Of a stretch of DNA of 6,964 nucleotides, positions 5,703 to 6,964 are shown one piece after another. The notes below the pieces were generated by a model. The model did no database searches, was not told the DNA's origin, and was given only the letters and a program-made list of their open reading frames with translations. Each line of letters begins with the position of its first letter. The first letter of the stretch is position 1. The translations under genes were made by a program, and so were the position numbers. The stretch is from positions 2,467 through 9,430 of the forward strand of contig JAHFTU010000044.1 of NCBI GenBank assembly GCA_023269295.1, written 5' to 3'. This DNA is from Candidatus Woesearchaeota archaeon. Its GTDB lineage: Archaea; Nanobdellota; Nanobdellia; Woesearchaeales; UBA10216.

Positions 5703-5722
5703 CTGAAAAGGAACCTTTTCAG
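5703..5722 (+). promoter_or_regulatory. Hairpin / 9-2-9 inverted repeat at the predicted transcript 5' end
   Basis: CTGAAAAGG (5703-5711) and CCTTTTCAG (5714-5722) are perfect complements separated by AA. As RNA it makes an eight-pair stem with a four-base loop (GAAC) at the very start of the predicted uL3 transcript. As DNA it is a symmetric site that a dimeric repressor could bind over the transcription start. Confidence 0.6.
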
Positions 5723-5759
5723 TACAGTTAGTCTGAGCTGTTTCACGTCAGTTTTTGAT

Positions 5760-5780
5760 CAACCTTTTGGAAAAAGGTTG
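5760..5780 (+). promoter_or_regulatory. Second leader hairpin upstream of uL3
   Basis: CAACCTTTT (5760-5768) and AAAAGGTTG (5772-5780) are perfect nine-base complements around a GGA loop, extendable by one U-G pair. The arms share sequence with the first hairpin, so AACCTTTT of hairpin 1 (5712-5719) can pair instead with AAAAGGTT of hairpin 2 (5772-5779). No T-run follows, which argues against a simple terminator. Confidence 0.6.
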
Positions 5781-5854
5781 GCTCGGTATTCTGTATATGG
5801 TTCTTTTGGCGGCAACAGCAAATGAAGTTAATTGTTAGAATGAATTGAGTAAAG

Positions 5855-6838
5855 ATGGCAACAACCCGAAGACCTAGGCATGGAAGCTTGCAGTACTGGC
5901 CTAGAGTGAGGGCTGCGCGGCCTTATCCTAGGATCAGGAACCAAATTGTTCCTCAGGAAGCCAAGCTCGGCGGCTTTGCCGGCTACAAGGCAGGCATGAC
6001 CCACCTCATGATTGTTGACAACAGGCCGAACTCAATTACAAAAGGCGAAGTCATCTCAATTCCGGTGACAATCATTGAGTGCCCGCCCATCAAGGTTGCA
6101 TCTGTGCGGCTTTACACTGTTTCTTCTAATGGCCTGAAAGTTTCTAAGGAAATTTTTGGCAAGGTTGACAAGGAGCTTGGCAGGAAACTTACTGTCTCAA
6201 AGAAAGAAATTTCGGACGCAGCTTCTACAGATTTAAGCAATATTGTTGATGTGAGGGTTAATGTTTATACCCAGCCAAGGCTTTCTGGCGTTGAAAAGCA
6301 CAAGCCTGAGGTTTTTGAGCTTTCTGTCGGCGGCAAGACAGTTGCTGACAGGTTTGCGCTGGCGCAGCAGCTTCTGGGCAAGGAGATTCCTGTCAAGGAT
6401 GTGCTGAAGGAAGGCCAGCAGGTTGATGTTTTCGGCGTGACTGTAGGCAAGGGCTTTCAGGGTCCTGTCAAGAGGTTTGGCTTGCACCTGAGGCAGCACA
6501 AGGCAGAAAAAACAAAGAGAGGCCCTGGTAGCTTGGGTGCTTGGAGCAACCCGAGGATGTGGACTGTTGCTCACGCTGGCCAGACCGGCTTTCACGCAAG
6601 GCATGAGAGAAACAAGCTCATTATCAAGCTTTCAGAAAATCCTGCAGAGTTCCAGATGGCAGGCGGCATTATCCACTACGGGAAGTTAAAGTCTCATTTC
6701 ATCGTCGTCAAGGGCTCTGTCCAGGGCGAGCCAAAGCGGCTTGTGAGGCTCATGCCTTCAAGGCTGCCGAGCACAAGGCTTCCGGCGCAGGCCCCGACAA
6801 TAGAATACGCAAGCTTGTCGTCAAAGCAGGGAAAGTAG
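5855..6838 (+). CDS. rpl3: Large-subunit ribosomal protein uL3 (archaeal L3)
   Basis: uL3 is an early-assembling 50S protein that binds 23S rRNA and sends an extension towards the peptidyl transferase centre. The 327-residue protein has the usual archaeal length and the archaeal/eukaryal N-terminus with a basic MATTRRPRHGSLQYWPR. GFAGYKAGMTHL follows at 40-51. The conserved core VTVGKGFQGPVKRFGL lies at 195-210 and the central extension GPGSLGAWSNPRMWTVAHAG at 223-242. Trp230 matches the tryptophan (W255 of yeast L3) near the catalytic centre. The start at 5855 lacks a strong Shine-Dalgarno site. It opens the archaeal L3-L4 ribosomal operon and is preceded by a structured leader. The stop is four bases before uL4. 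Confidence 0.97.
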   Translation: MATTRRPRHGSLQYWPRVRAARPYPRIRNQIVPQEAKLGGFAGYKAGMTHLMIVDNRPNSITKGEVISIPVTIIECPPIKVASVRLYTVSSNGLKVSKEIFGKVDKELGRKLTVSKKEISDAASTDLSNIVDVRVNVYTQPRLSGVEKHKPEVFELSVGGKTVADRFALAQQLLGKEIPVKDVLKEGQQVDVFGVTVGKGFQGPVKRFGLHLRQHKAEKTKRGPGSLGAWSNPRMWTVAHAGQTGFHARHERNKLIIKLSENPAEFQMAGGIIHYGKLKSHFIVVKGSVQGEPKRLVRLMPSRLPSTRLPAQAPTIEYASLSSKQGK

Positions 6839-6842
6839 GAAA

Positions 6843-6964
6843 ATGAAAGTCAATGTTGTTGATTCGGAAAAGGGAACTGTGGGGCAGGTTGAGCTGCCGC
6901 AGCAGTTTGCCGAGGAATTCCACCCAGACCTCATAGCGAGGGCAGTGCTTTCCATAGAAAGCAA
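6843..6964 (+). CDS. rpl4: Large-subunit ribosomal protein uL4 (archaeal L4), 5' part
   Basis: Forty codons are visible before the window ends. The start MKVNVVDSEKGTVGQVELPQ and the following FHPDLIARAVLSI match the archaeal uL4 N-terminus, where a short beta strand leads to the LP-x-x-F and PDLI-x-RAV elements. uL4 binds 23S rRNA and lines the exit tunnel. The ATG lies four bases after the uL3 stop, the expected order of the archaeal L3-L4-L23-L2 cluster. An AGGA directly before the start may help initiation, though it is closer than usual. The rest of the gene is outside the window. Confidence 0.93.
   Translation, partial: MKVNVVDSEKGTVGQVELPQQFAEEFHPDLIARAVLSIES

Noticed and set aside
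6233..6604. Minus-strand open frames opposite uL3
   Set aside because: Antisense shadows of a conserved ribosomal protein gene.

Overview
The window is archaeal. It carries the end of an A/V-type ATP synthase operon (subunits B and D), a 53-residue Sec61-beta/SecG, an archaeal alpha-NAC with a UBA tail, and an archaeal/eukaryal-type uL3 followed by uL4. Most promoters look leaderless: a TATA box lies about 19-32 bases before the start codon, with no ribosome binding site. Two small helical proteins resemble, from memory, a recurrent hypothetical family of DPANN (Woesearchaeota/Pacearchaeota-like) genomes. I therefore suspect a DPANN archaeon, but that placement is inference.

Layout. Bases 1-1297 hold the 3' end of atpB and all of atpD, overlapping by 14 bases. 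Sec61-beta (1342-1503) follows with its own TATA box and converges, with 3 bases between, on a ten-helix EamA/DMT transporter on the minus strand (1507-2373). A short divergent promoter region then leads to NAC (2471-2845). Next come two overlapping, probably paralogous, small proteins of unknown function (2902-3414 and 3368-3832), and a four-helix membrane protein with a very basic N-terminus and a TTG start preceded by a clear Shine-Dalgarno site (3879-4442). A Fic-domain enzyme on the minus strand (4491-5477) is visibly more AT-rich than its surroundings and looks acquired. A 377-base non-coding stretch (5478-5854) holds the fic promoter and the promoter and leader of the ribosomal protein operon, which starts with uL3 (5855-6838) and uL4 (from 6843, cut by the window end).

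Most of the genes are housekeeping: ATP synthesis, protein export, nascent-chain handling and ribosome building. The parts most worth attention are the roughly 150-base leader of the uL3 operon, with two hairpins able to pair with each other in alternative ways; the tandem unknown pair; and the self-inhibited Fic enzyme inserted among core genes. I see no CRISPR array, tRNA, rRNA, complete insertion sequence or defence operon, and nothing that clearly amounts to an undescribed multi-gene system.
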